From Candidatus Symbiothrix sp. (GTDB lineage Bacteria > Bacteroidota > Bacteroidia > Bacteroidales > Azobacteroidaceae): 49,003 nt of DNA. This document shows positions 30,727 to 38,963 of the stretch, piece after piece. The stretch is taken from the NCBI GenBank assembly GCA_031261285.1, contig JAISKM010000123.1:1-49003 (forward strand), written 5' to 3'. Each line of letters opens with the position of its first letter. Positions within the stretch are counted from its first letter, which is position 1. The notes under the pieces were generated by a model. The model had not been told where the DNA came from. It searched no databases and saw nothing but the letters and a program-made list of their open reading frames with translations. The translations under genes and the position numbers were made by a program.

Positions 30727-32106
30727 TTACGATGCACGACGTTTCTCATTTTGCGCTTCCTTGTCGCCTTCTAATTTTAAAAATTCTTCTATTCTGCCAA
30801 CATAGTAAAACGGCAAATTGATAAGTTTAAATGTTTTCCCGTTTTGCGTGGTTACTTCGTCTATCGAAAACGGTTGCGACCAAACTCTGACGGCAATGTT
30901 ATGTGGAGCTTCTTCCATAAACAAATGCAAAGATTTAAGTTTGGCATTATGTCCCGATTTTACTTCAATGGGAATTATTTTACCGTCATATTGCAACACA
31001 AAATCCACTTCTGCCTGCGAAGTATTTTTATCGCGTACCCAAAAATTTCGTTGTGCTGATACGCGATTATCTATTGCAAGCAACTCCTGCGCAACAACCT
31101 GCTCGGCAATTTTTCCACGCCACGCATCTAAAATATCTTTTGCCCCGAACACTTCTTTTTGTACATTGGCAGCGTAATTTACCAAACCGCAATCGAGCCA
31201 CAATAGTTTTGGCGAGCGTTTCAAGTTTTTTGTTATAGGTATAAGACAATCGGTTGTCGGGTAGCAAAGTTCCAAAACAAAGATTTTTTCCAATGTACGA
31301 AACGCTTCGCCCATTTCGCGTGCCTTATACGAAGAGCCTGCAAAGGCACCTAAAGTAATACGTTCGGCTGCAAATTTCCAACCTGCCTGCAAAATGTATC
31401 GTATCACTTGCGTCATAGTCTCGTTGCGGGCATATTTTTCAACATCATCCCTGTAACTTGTAAGCAAACTTTCGTAAATTTTGTTTAAACCCACAAAATC
31501 TTTGTTTTCGGCATAATCGGCAACCACTTCGGGCATCCCGCCTGTCAATGTAAATGTATTAAATAAATTCATTGTTTTGTCGTGCAATGCTGCCGGTATT
31601 CGAGTGTTAATTAATGCCTTTTCGAGTTGTGTTTCGCCGATAGCCCGTAAAAATTCGTTGAAAACGCAAGGTCTTACAGCCAAATATTCTACTCTGCCCA
31701 CAGGAAAAGAAATTTTTTTGTTTAGCATTGTTTCCAAAAGCGAACCTGCTGCAATTACATATAAATCAGGTATTTTTGCCTCGTAGAAATATCGCAGTTT
31801 TGTAATTGCCGTCCGTGAATTTTGAATTTCGTCAATAAACAGCAGCGTTTTTCCGCTTTGCTTTTCCTTGTTGCAAAAAAGAAAAATTTCAGATAGAAGG
31901 TCGTCAATTTCCTGTTCTTTCTCAAACAGAGCTATTGCACTCGGATTTTTTTCAAAATTCAAATACAGATAGTTTTCAAAATTTTCAGAAAAACTTTCTA
32001 CAAGTGTGGTTTTTCCAACTTGCCGTGAACCTCTTAATATCAATGGTTTGCGATTTTTCTTAGCCTCCCATTGTTCTAAATCTTTTGTAACATTTCTTTC
32101 AAACAT
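30727..32106 (-). CDS. ATPase with DUF4143 domain (AAA_14 type)
   Basis: 459 residues. Walker A 'LRGSRQVGKTTLVESF' near residues 24-39, Walker B 'KTLLFIDEIQNSRTAITKLRYFYE', then 'LYVIAAGSLLE' sensor, and a C-terminal DUF4143 part with the nuclease-like 'AEVDFVLQYDGKIIPIEVKSGHNAKLKSLHLF' (D...E.K). The family is abundant and mobile in Bacteroidota and its job is unknown; DNA-related or defence functions have been suggested because of the restriction-endonuclease-like end. Lies alone between the BspA-like gene and nuoK. Confidence 0.88.
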   Translation of the reverse strand: MFERNVTKDLEQWEAKKNRKPLILRGSRQVGKTTLVESFSENFENYLYLNFEKNPSAIALFEKEQEIDDLLSEIFLFCNKEKQSGKTLLFIDEIQNSRTAITKLRYFYEAKIPDLYVIAAGSLLETMLNKKISFPVGRVEYLAVRPCVFNEFLRAIGETQLEKALINTRIPAALHDKTMNLFNTFTLTGGMPEVVADYAENKDFVGLNKIYESLLTSYRDDVEKYARNETMTQVIRYILQAGWKFAAERITLGAFAGSSYKAREMGEAFRTLEKIFVLELCYPTTDCLIPITKNLKRSPKLLWLDCGLVNYAANVQKEVFGAKDILDAWRGKIAEQVVAQELLAIDNRVSAQRNFWVRDKNTSQAEVDFVLQYDGKIIPIEVKSGHNAKLKSLHLFMEEAPHNIAVRVWSQPFSIDEVTTQNGKTFKLINLPFYYVGRIEEFLKLEGDKEAQNEKRRAS

Positions 32107-32306
32107 AGTAATTAAATTTTCTGCAAAGATACTGCTTTTGTTTCAAAGTTAGGGTATAATTATAAATATTTTGTATTAAAATTAGGGTATAAAGTGGTTG
32201 AATTTGTTTCATATCGGGGGTATATTACAATAACGGCAAGCGTTTTTAGTGCTTGCCGTTCCCAATTGTATAAACCTGAACGGGTTTAAAACGGGACAAT
32301 TGCAAT
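32107..32306. terminator. Terminator region after the BspA-like gene
   Basis: AACGGCAAGC (32232-32241) pairs exactly with GCTTGCCGTT (32251-32260) round a 9-nt loop. A smaller hairpin AAACC-tgaac-GGGTTT lies next to the BspA stop at about 32270-32287. The remainder is A+T-rich with no gene; it must also hold the promoter of the DUF4143 ATPase gene, which I could not fix. Confidence 0.6.
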
Positions 32307-35300
32307 CTATTTATTTACAATTATTTTCTTCACCTCCCAAGATTCTGACGTCTTGATTTTCACAAAATACGTGCTGTTCGAGAAAGTGGAAAGGTCGACT
32401 TTGCCTGAAAAATGGTTGTCAGACAGAACCTTTACGCCGGCCGTGTTGTAAATTTCTATACTTTCTATCCACGATTCGCTTGTGATGAATAGCTCGTGCT
32501 TGGCAGGGTTGGGGTAGACTCCGATTTTGTTTGACAAAACTTGTTGTGTACCTGTACCGTGTTGACATTCATCCAATAATTGATGCAATAAAGTAATTGT
32601 TTCGTTCAATTCAGTAATTGTATTTTCCAATGCTGTTTTATCGCTTTGCAATGTTGAAATTTGGCTTTGTAAATCACTGACAGTACTGTTTGCCGTTGTT
32701 AGTTGATTTTGCAATGAAGTACTATCGGCTTTCAATGTAACAATTTGATTTTGCAATGAAATAATTGCAACATTTTGTTCCTGCACTTGTACATAGAGAC
32801 GCAAGGTATCACTGACTAACTGCGTATTTTTGTTTGTTAAGACACTATTCTGATTGAATAAACGAATTGTATCATTTGTCAAAGCCGTGTTTTCTGCAAA
32901 CAGACGTGTTGTGTCGGTAATTAGTGTAGTAATTTTTGTATTTAGAATTACTGTGTCATTTTTCAATGCTTCTATTTGTTCCAAAAATTCTGCAGCGTTG
33001 CAACGTTCAAAGTTAGCCGTAAAGACTGATTCGGCTGTCACAACGATAGTTCGAGGATTAGAGGTATTTCCATCCGACCATCCGGAAAAATTAGAATTTA
33101 GAGATGGTACAGCATAAAGCGTAGCATTTGAATCTCTTTCATAAAATCCTTCGCCCAAAACAATGCCATAATCGTTATTCGTCGCTGTCGTTATATGTAC
33201 ACTTCCCGAAAGTTTGAATGTTACGATAATGGAATGATTTTCGGTTACATTTTCAAACGTGTAACTGCCTGTCGAAACCGCAACCAAATTATTTACGTCG
33301 TCTATCAATACTTGATAAATTTCATACTCGGTGTTAGGTGCAAATGTGACGGTCAAGTTATTGCCGATTTCTACTGTTTGATTGCTTGCTGGTGTGATTG
33401 TGCCGTTTTCGTCAGACGAAACTGCTATTGTATAGGTCAGTTTTTTGAACGTAACAGAAAAAGAATGATTTGTATTTGCATTTTCGAACGTATAACTGCC
33501 GGCAGCCACAGCTTCTGTGTTATTTACGCCGTCTATCAACACCTCGTTAATTTCATAATTTGTATCCGGAGTAAAAGTGAAAGTCGTGTTTTGCCCAAAC
33601 GCAACAGTTTGATTGCCACTTGGCGAAATTTGACCATTTGCGCCTGCCGAAACCGATATAGTGTAATTCTCACATTGTTCCGTCATATTACTAAAATCCT
33701 GCCAACCAAACTCACTTTGGTAATTTGTCAATGTATTACAAGGCACAATAACATCAACATCTGCCACTGTTAATCCATTGAAAGAATTGGTGTAAGCCGA
33801 AGGCACAGTTGTTGCGTAGGAAACTATCGTGTCCAAACCTGTACAGTCCTTGAAGGAATAATCCTGAATGCGCGTTACATTATTTCCAACATTGATTTTT
33901 GACAAATTGGTGCAGCCCGAAAAAGCAGGATAATTTGTACCGCCATTCGTGGTACAGTTGGTAGGATTAAAATTTAACGTGGTTAATCCTGTACAGTTTT
34001 GAAAAGCGTAATTGCCGATTGTGCCTACATTTTCCGGAACCGTAAATTCTTTTAATCCGCTGCAATTATAAAAAACATATTCTCTAATGTATTGCAAAGT
34101 GCTTGGCAAAGTAATGGTTGTCAGCATATTACAGTTATAAAATGAACCGTATTTCAAATCCGTAGAGCCGGTTATCGTAACATTGCGCAAAGTCGTTGGT
34201 AAATAAAATGTTTTCGTGCCACTATAATAGTTTTGACTGATAGAAGTTCCGCCCGTATAACTTGTTGTACCAAAAATATAGCCTAAAACAGTACTATCAG
34301 CCCTGATGTTTGTTGCCGAAATGCTTTTGCCCACAAAAGGCAGCGTTATGTCCACCAAAGCAGCACAACCGCTAAACGCAGCATCACCTATTGTTGTAAC
34401 ATTTTCAGGCACAAGCATAGACGTTAATCCCGTACAATTCTTAAATGCCTGACTTCCAACGTAAGTAACGCTTGCAGGAATATTTACCGAGGTTAATCCG
34501 CTGCAAGAATAAAAAGCATTATCGGGAATTTTGGTAACATCGCTCGCAATATTCAGCGTTGTAACCCCCGAACAGCCCGAAAATACAGGCAAAGTGGCAC
34601 TACCCATCGTTTCGCAATTCACAGCATTATAGTTGATTGTTTTCAATCCCAAACACGAGAAGAAAGCATCATCGCCAAGTTTTTTGGCAGTAGAAGGAAT
34701 ATTTACGCTGTCTAAAGCGATACACAAACCAAAGGCGTAATTGCCAACAGTATCTTTTACAGACAAATAGCCGTCTAACCTCATACAGTTGTAAAAAGCG
34801 TAATCGCCAATCCTGTTCACAAACGACAAAGGCAAATTTTGGCTCACAATTTTGGAACAGTTACGAAAGGCGTAATTCCCAATATAAATCACACTTTCAG
34901 GAACGGTCAAAGTGCTTGTTATGTTGCTACATTCATAAAAGATATAATTGGGGATGCGTGTAACATTGTTTGCTATATTCAAAGTGGTAAAATTTGTACA
35001 GCCGGAAAAAACTGCCGCTGTAGGATTTCCTGTGCAATTGGTTGCATTAAAATTTACGGTTGATAATCCGGAACAATTTTGGAAAGCAGCACCTCCGATA
35101 GAAGTTACAAGTTCGGGAATTGTTAAAGTCCCACTAAAACCGCTACATCCATAAAACGCAGAACCGCCTATGGTAATAAGTGAAATTGGAAGTGTTAATG
35201 TGCCGGTAAAACTGCTGCAATTATAAAATGAGGAGTTTCCAATGTAAGTTACAAGATTGGGAATTGTTAAAGTACCCACTATTGTGCTACAACCATAAAA

Positions 35301-36395
35301 AGCATAATCCGGTATGCGTGTAACATTACTTCCTATATTTAATGTGGTAAAATTGGTACAACCACTAAAAACAGGATATGAATTACTTCCCATTGTTGTA
35401 CAATTTGTTGGATTGAAATTTACGGTCGTAATACCTGTACAACCCCTAAAAGCATAATCTCCAATAGACGTTACTGAACTGCCGATTGTTAAATGCCCTG
35501 CCGAACTGTTGCTTTCATTGATTGAGATATTGGTAAGCATTGAGCAGTTGCTAAATGCCCCAGCGGATATTGAGGGGTCATTAGTTATCGTAGCAGTTCG
35601 TAAACTTGATGGAATATAATAAGTGTAGTAACTGCTACCTGAATAATATTGTTGTTTTGCAGTACCACCCGTATAACTTGAGGTGCCAAAAATATAGCCG
35701 AATAGACCACTTGTTGATGTAGCCGAAACTGTTTGACCAACAAACGGCAATGTAATATCTACCAATCCCGAACAACCGCCGAAAGCCGCACTTCCAATAG
35801 TTCCCACGTTATTTGGAACAGTTACAGAAGTTAATCCTGTACAATTCTGAAAAGAATAATCGGGTATGCGTGTAACATTACTGCCAATATTCAACGTAGT
35901 GAAATTTGTACAACCATTAAAAACTGGGTAATAAGAATATCCCATTGTTGAGCAATTTGTCGGATTGAAATTAACCGTAGTCAGCCCTGTACAATTCTGA
36001 AACGCATAGTTCCCAACGGAAGTGATATTGTCGGGAATGGTAATACTACCTAACCGAGAGCAACCCTGAAAGGCATAATCGCCTATTGTAGTTACAACTA
36101 TGCCGATACTTGCCGAAGTAATATACTCGCAACCGTAAAACGCATATTGTCCGATAGTGGTAACACTGTTATCTACTACCAGCGTTTTGATATTCTGCCG
36201 TTCAGCATACCAAGGTGCTGTTCCTGAAGAATAATTGTTCATTGCACCCGTACCTGTAATGGTCAGGGTTTTGTTTGCTCCATCACCATCAAGTATCCAC
36301 ACGAGATTTGTGCCGCAAGTACCGCTGTCTTGGGCAAAAAGAGTGCCTATAGCAAAGCATAAGCAACAAAATGTTGAAATGATAATTTTTTTCAT
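32307..36395 (-). CDS. BspA-like leucine-rich repeat surface protein with type IX secretion tail
   Basis: 1362 residues. Signal peptide (to about 21, '...FAIGTLFAQD'). Residues 30-900 hold some 25-30 LRR_5 units of the form 'IGNYAFQNCTGLTTVNFNPT', in which the treponemal/Tannerella BspA pattern is plain. About 905-1080: two Bacterial-repeat (InlB-B-like) domains, 'GQISPSGNQTVAFGQNTTFTF' and a near-copy, and a third shorter one. About 1130-1280: coiled coil rich in LxxxxxxL with 'NDTIRLFNQNSVLTNKN'. Last 75 residues: 'KIGVYPNPAKHELFITSE' to 'KKIIVNK', a type A T9SS sorting domain. So it should be exported and fixed to the surface; adhesion is the usual role. The locus is repetitive, so length may vary. 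Confidence 0.93.
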   Translation of the reverse strand: MKKIIISTFCCLCFAIGTLFAQDSGTCGTNLVWILDGDGANKTLTITGTGAMNNYSSGTAPWYAERQNIKTLVVDNSVTTIGQYAFYGCEYITSASIGIVVTTIGDYAFQGCSRLGSITIPDNITSVGNYAFQNCTGLTTVNFNPTNCSTMGYSYYPVFNGCTNFTTLNIGSNVTRIPDYSFQNCTGLTSVTVPNNVGTIGSAAFGGCSGLVDITLPFVGQTVSATSTSGLFGYIFGTSSYTGGTAKQQYYSGSSYYTYYIPSSLRTATITNDPSISAGAFSNCSMLTNISINESNSSAGHLTIGSSVTSIGDYAFRGCTGITTVNFNPTNCTTMGSNSYPVFSGCTNFTTLNIGSNVTRIPDYAFYGCSTIVGTLTIPNLVTYIGNSSFYNCSSFTGTLTLPISLITIGGSAFYGCSGFSGTLTIPELVTSIGGAAFQNCSGLSTVNFNATNCTGNPTAAVFSGCTNFTTLNIANNVTRIPNYIFYECSNITSTLTVPESVIYIGNYAFRNCSKIVSQNLPLSFVNRIGDYAFYNCMRLDGYLSVKDTVGNYAFGLCIALDSVNIPSTAKKLGDDAFFSCLGLKTINYNAVNCETMGSATLPVFSGCSGVTTLNIASDVTKIPDNAFYSCSGLTSVNIPASVTYVGSQAFKNCTGLTSMLVPENVTTIGDAAFSGCAALVDITLPFVGKSISATNIRADSTVLGYIFGTTSYTGGTSISQNYYSGTKTFYLPTTLRNVTITGSTDLKYGSFYNCNMLTTITLPSTLQYIREYVFYNCSGLKEFTVPENVGTIGNYAFQNCTGLTTLNFNPTNCTTNGGTNYPAFSGCTNLSKINVGNNVTRIQDYSFKDCTGLDTIVSYATTVPSAYTNSFNGLTVADVDVIVPCNTLTNYQSEFGWQDFSNMTEQCENYTISVSAGANGQISPSGNQTVAFGQNTTFTFTPDTNYEINEVLIDGVNNTEAVAAGSYTFENANTNHSFSVTFKKLTYTIAVSSDENGTITPASNQTVEIGNNLTVTFAPNTEYEIYQVLIDDVNNLVAVSTGSYTFENVTENHSIIVTFKLSGSVHITTATNNDYGIVLGEGFYERDSNATLYAVPSLNSNFSGWSDGNTSNPRTIVVTAESVFTANFERCNAAEFLEQIEALKNDTVILNTKITTLITDTTRLFAENTALTNDTIRLFNQNSVLTNKNTQLVSDTLRLYVQVQEQNVAIISLQNQIVTLKADSTSLQNQLTTANSTVSDLQSQISTLQSDKTALENTITELNETITLLHQLLDECQHGTGTQQVLSNKIGVYPNPAKHELFITSESWIESIEIYNTAGVKVLSDNHFSGKVDLSTFSNSTYFVKIKTSESWEVKKIIVNK

Positions 36396-36414
36396 TTTAC
36401 TATTTATAAGTTTG

Positions 36415-36666
36415 TTAACATGAAATCTTCTCTATATCTGATTTTATTTCTTCAAATCTTTTCGAGAAATTTTTAATAATCTCTGTTTTGAGAAATGGAT
36501 CCTTATCGTGTGTTTTACAACCATGCTCAAAGTCATCTATCTCTTTCTTGCTATTTTCTAAATAACTTGAATGATAAGAGTTTAAATTGGAACATTCCTT
36601 TATTTTTACTTCTTTTTTTGTCCACAACTGCCTTAACTCAGCTACTAAATTTTCTAATTCTTCCAT
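36415..36666 (-). CDS. Small charged coiled-coil protein, unknown
   Basis: 83 residues. Strongly charged and helical ('ELENLVAELRQLWTKKEVKIKECSNL'), with three cysteines and no signal peptide. Not recognised. It ends 19 bp before the BspA-like gene on the same strand and starts about 90 bp after the 3' end of the ncRNA candidate. Real coding is likely from codon use and position but not certain. Confidence 0.5.
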   Translation of the reverse strand: MEELENLVAELRQLWTKKEVKIKECSNLNSYHSSYLENSKKEIDDFEHGCKTHDKDPFLKTEIIKNFSKRFEEIKSDIEKISC

Positions 36667-36754
36667 TATTATTTCGTTTTATTTTTCCTGTTCTTACGGC
36701 TTCGCAGGTCTTGTCCCGTTTTTGAAATAGTAGTCGGCTCTATTTTTGGACAAT

Positions 36755-36882
36755 AAAAAAGCGGATTTACTATCCGCTTCTGAGGTCGTGAGATACCTAA
36801 CTTGCCGAATAAGCAAACCCGCATTGCTGCGAGTTTAACTACTCATTCTTGGCAAGTTTTGAAATTTCTCACGTTTCAGAAG
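36755..36882 (-). ncRNA. Rod-shaped structured RNA with intrinsic terminator (6S-like candidate)
   Basis: On the minus strand the RNA folds as a long rod: CTTCTGA (36882-36876) with TCAGAAG (36783-36777), GTGAGA with TCTCAC, ACTTGCC with GGCAAGT, then an apical part GAATGAG/CTTATTC and AAACTCGCA/TGCGGGTTT closed by a GCAA loop. The two sides of the middle are unequal (AATTTCAAA against TAGGTA), giving a central bubble. It is followed at once by GCGGAT-agtaa-ATCCGC and T6 (36777-36755), a rho-independent terminator. A -7-like TATCTTTA at 36993-36986 would start the transcript near 36979 (about 225 nt). A long rod with a central bubble is the shape of 6S RNA; homology not tested. Confidence 0.6.
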
Positions 36883-37192
36883 CCAGAATAACGTTAAACG
36901 CTATTTTATATGTCTTATTTTGTGCGTATTACTACGCTTTTTCTTTTTTATACCATAAAAATTGTTTTTGTGTTTATCTTGGGCGTAAAGATAAAGGATA
37001 TTTTTTGATTTTCAAAATTATTTTCATCCTTTTTTGACGTTTTCTAAAAAATCAAGTATGTCGGAATTTCCGGCATACTGCAGGTGATAGGGAAAGCAAT
37101 CTTACAAAATACTATTGTTTAGAGGACATTATTTCCGTTGGTTATCATGCCGATAAAACATTAATAGAAAAAAAGCACTTCAATCAAGTCAT
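36883..37192. other. ncRNA upstream part and gene-free stretch
   Basis: 36883-36993 would be the 5' part of the ncRNA transcript; it includes the hairpin GCGTA-gtaa-TACGC on the minus strand (about 36936-36923). 37056-37079 holds a palindrome around GTATG-t-CGGAA / TTCCGG-CATAC. No gene is seen in 37038-37192, which lies past the end of the AbiEii-like remnant. Confidence 0.4.
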
Positions 37193-37505
37193 TTATATTG
37201 GTAACTCTAAATATTTTTTATCCGGAAATTTCAGTATATTCTGCAAGCGTTTATCTACCGCTTTCCAGTTCAACTTATGATCATTGGTCAATTTGACAGG
37301 TATGTCAAAATCAATGCTATCATAATAGGTAAGGGATTTGAGAGCAATAAACTTATTAGTTTTAGGATATTTAATGTCCCAAGACTTCAGCATCTCATTC
37401 GACTGCAGTGCCCCCTACAAGATGAAAGTCTTGGAGGGGCACATCTTGCATCAATCTGTTTAAGAGGTCAAATGTTTTGCTTTCAACTGTTTCTTTGTGT
37501 AACAT
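37193..37505 (-). pseudogene. Nucleotidyltransferase (AbiEii/AbiGii toxin-like), internally deleted
   Basis: The start is ATG at 37505, inside the end of the upstream gene: MLHKETVESKTFDLLNRLMQ then DVPLQDFHLVGGTA, the family's N-terminal motif (LVGGTAL). The frame then meets a TGA where the catalytic block with the D-x-D metal site should be, and resumes in another frame at 37393 with MLKSWDIKYPKTNKFIALKS and LTYYDSIDFDIP, the family's C-terminus. About 120 codons, including the catalytic site, are gone. The toxin is therefore dead while its upstream partner is intact. Confidence 0.75.
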
Positions 37506-37789
37506 TGCAAATCTTCTTTTTTCAGATTAAAGACGGTGCGAACAAAAGTTTCATCTTTCGGATGAAGTTGACCGGGTATCTCTTTTATGATCTCTCGAAC
37601 ACCTTTAGGACCACCATACAAATTGAAAGCGGCATAATAATCATTTTCCCAGCCCCGTTCAATCACTCGTCGTACAACGAGACGACGACCTTTTTGAAAA
37701 TCAAATGTGTCGTAATCAACATCCCATAACAATTGCTTTGAAACAGCTTGAGGATTGTCTTTTATTTTCTTTTTCCAGTCCTGAAACAT
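37460..37789 (-). CDS. DUF6922-type protein, antitoxin-position partner of AbiEii-like gene
   Basis: 109 residues from MFQDWKKKI. 'LLWDVDYDTFDFQKGRRLVVRRVIERGWENDYYAAFNLYGG' and 'VREIIKEIPGQLHPKDETFVRTVFNLKKEDLQCYTKKQ' are the family blocks; it regularly precedes nucleotidyltransferase toxins in Bacteroidota. The ATG at 37789 is preferred over 37849 because TATCTTTG at 37801-37794 lies between them; only 4 nt separate it from the ATG. The 3' end overlaps the toxin start by 46 bp. Confidence 0.75.
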   Translation of the reverse strand: MFQDWKKKIKDNPQAVSKQLLWDVDYDTFDFQKGRRLVVRRVIERGWENDYYAAFNLYGGPKGVREIIKEIPGQLHPKDETFVRTVFNLKKEDLQCYTKKQLKAKHLTS

Positions 37790-37866
37790 ATCACAAAGAT
37801 AGTGATATTTTTTTTTATAAATCAAGTGTTTCGAGAGAAAAAGGGTCATTAATTAAAAAAAATGTG

Positions 37867-37874
37867 TAAATTTG
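37867..37874 (+). promoter_or_regulatory. Promoter of the M28 peptidase gene
   Basis: TAAATTTG within aatgtgtaaatttgca, the same string as before leuS. It rules out the in-frame ATG at 37862 as a start. Confidence 0.6.
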
Positions 37875-37897
37875 CACATCTTTTTAAGAACAAAGAT

Positions 37898-38869
37898 ATG
37901 AAAAAACTTGCTTTTGTCGCGATTATTCTGTTTTTTGGTTGTGCTTGCAAGCAAAAAATACAGACGCCTGATCCTGCCATACAGGTGGCTGTTCCCGCGT
38001 TTAATGCCGACAGTGCCTACGCTTACACGGCAACTCAGGTGGCGTTTGGTCCGCGTGTGCCAAAAACGGCGGCACATCGGGCGTGTGGCGACTATTTTGT
38101 GTCAACACTGCAACTGTGGGGCGCTAAAGTGACCCAACAGGATGCGACGGTTCAGACTTATGACAAGCAGTTGATTCCCCTCCGAAATATTATCGCGTCG
38201 TTTCAACCGGAAAAGCCGAAACGCGTGCTGTTGTGTGCGCATTGGGATACGCGCCCGTTTGCCGACCAGGATGCGAATGCACACAATCAGCATCAGGCGA
38301 TTGACGGAGCGAATGACGGAGCAGGTGCGTGCGGCATCCTGTTAGAAATTGCGCGTCAAATCAGTCTGCAAACGCCTGAAGTGGGTGTAGACATCATCTT
38401 TTTTGATGCGGAAGATTGGGGACAACCCGAATTTGACACCAACCATTACGGCGATGCAGGCTATTGTCTGGGCTCAAAATACTGGGCGAATCATCCGCAC
38501 ACGCCGAATTATCAGGCGCAATACGGTATTTTGTTGGATATGGCAAGTGCGCGAGGAGCACGTTTTTACAAGGAGCAGCGTTCCATGTATTATGCCAATA
38601 CTATTGTCAAAAAGGTGTGGGAAACAGCCCAAACGTTGGGTTACGGCGACTATTTTGTCGACCAAACAGGCATCGGATGCGACGATGACCACATTCCCAT
38701 CAATCAAATTCGCAAAATCCCGTGCATCGACATCATCCAAAACGACCCCAATGCGCCCAAAGGCTTCGCCGGCTATTGGCACACAATGAACGACACGATG
38801 GATGAAGTCAGCAAAGAAACCATGAAGGCAGTGGGGCAAACGCTCCTAAAAATAGTTTATAGTTATTAG
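37898..38869 (+). CDS. M28-family zinc peptidase / glutaminyl cyclase-like lipoprotein
   Basis: 323 residues from MKKLAFVAIILFFGCACK; the lipobox 'FFGCAC' makes a lipoprotein. Metal site: 'LLCAHWDTRPFAD' (His, Asp), 'DGANDGAGACGILLE' (bridging Asp), 'DIIFFDAEDWGQP' (Glu-Asp), 'YGILLDMASARGA' (Asp) and 'GYWHTMNDTMD' (His). The overall form is that of glutaminyl-peptide cyclotransferase-like M28 proteins of Bacteroidota; cyclase or aminopeptidase activity cannot be told apart here. The stop codon is inside a heptamer repeat shared with the pyk end. Confidence 0.9.
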   Translation: MKKLAFVAIILFFGCACKQKIQTPDPAIQVAVPAFNADSAYAYTATQVAFGPRVPKTAAHRACGDYFVSTLQLWGAKVTQQDATVQTYDKQLIPLRNIIASFQPEKPKRVLLCAHWDTRPFADQDANAHNQHQAIDGANDGAGACGILLEIARQISLQTPEVGVDIIFFDAEDWGQPEFDTNHYGDAGYCLGSKYWANHPHTPNYQAQYGILLDMASARGARFYKEQRSMYYANTIVKKVWETAQTLGYGDYFVDQTGIGCDDDHIPINQIRKIPCIDIIQNDPNAPKGFAGYWHTMNDTMDEVSKETMKAVGQTLLKIVYSY

Positions 38870-38884
38870 AGTGTAGTCAAAAAA

Positions 38885-38961
38885 ACTAAACTCTAATAAC
38901 TACACTCTACACTCTATACTCTAATAACTACACTCTAAACTCTAATATCTAAACTCTAAAA
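38885..38961 (+). repeat. Heptanucleotide array, 11 units (TCTAMAC family)
   Basis: Eleven consecutive 7-nt units from 38885: ACTAAAC, TCTAATA, ACTACAC, TCTACAC and so on, ending 2 bp before the lpdA ATG. A single inverted unit (TATTAGAGTGTAG) overlaps the M28 stop at 38867-38869. Same family as 26861-26953. Confidence 0.75.
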
Positions 38962-38963
38962 AT

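Noticed and set aside
32307..36395. CRISPR or satellite array suspected from regular repeats
   Set aside because: The periodicity is that of LRR_5 codons in one long open frame.
36849..37037. 62-codon plus-strand frame over the ncRNA
   Set aside because: A by-product of the RNA stem and A+T-rich DNA; no support.
26861..38961. Heptamer arrays as CRISPR
   Set aside because: No spacers; direct 7-nt tandem units only.
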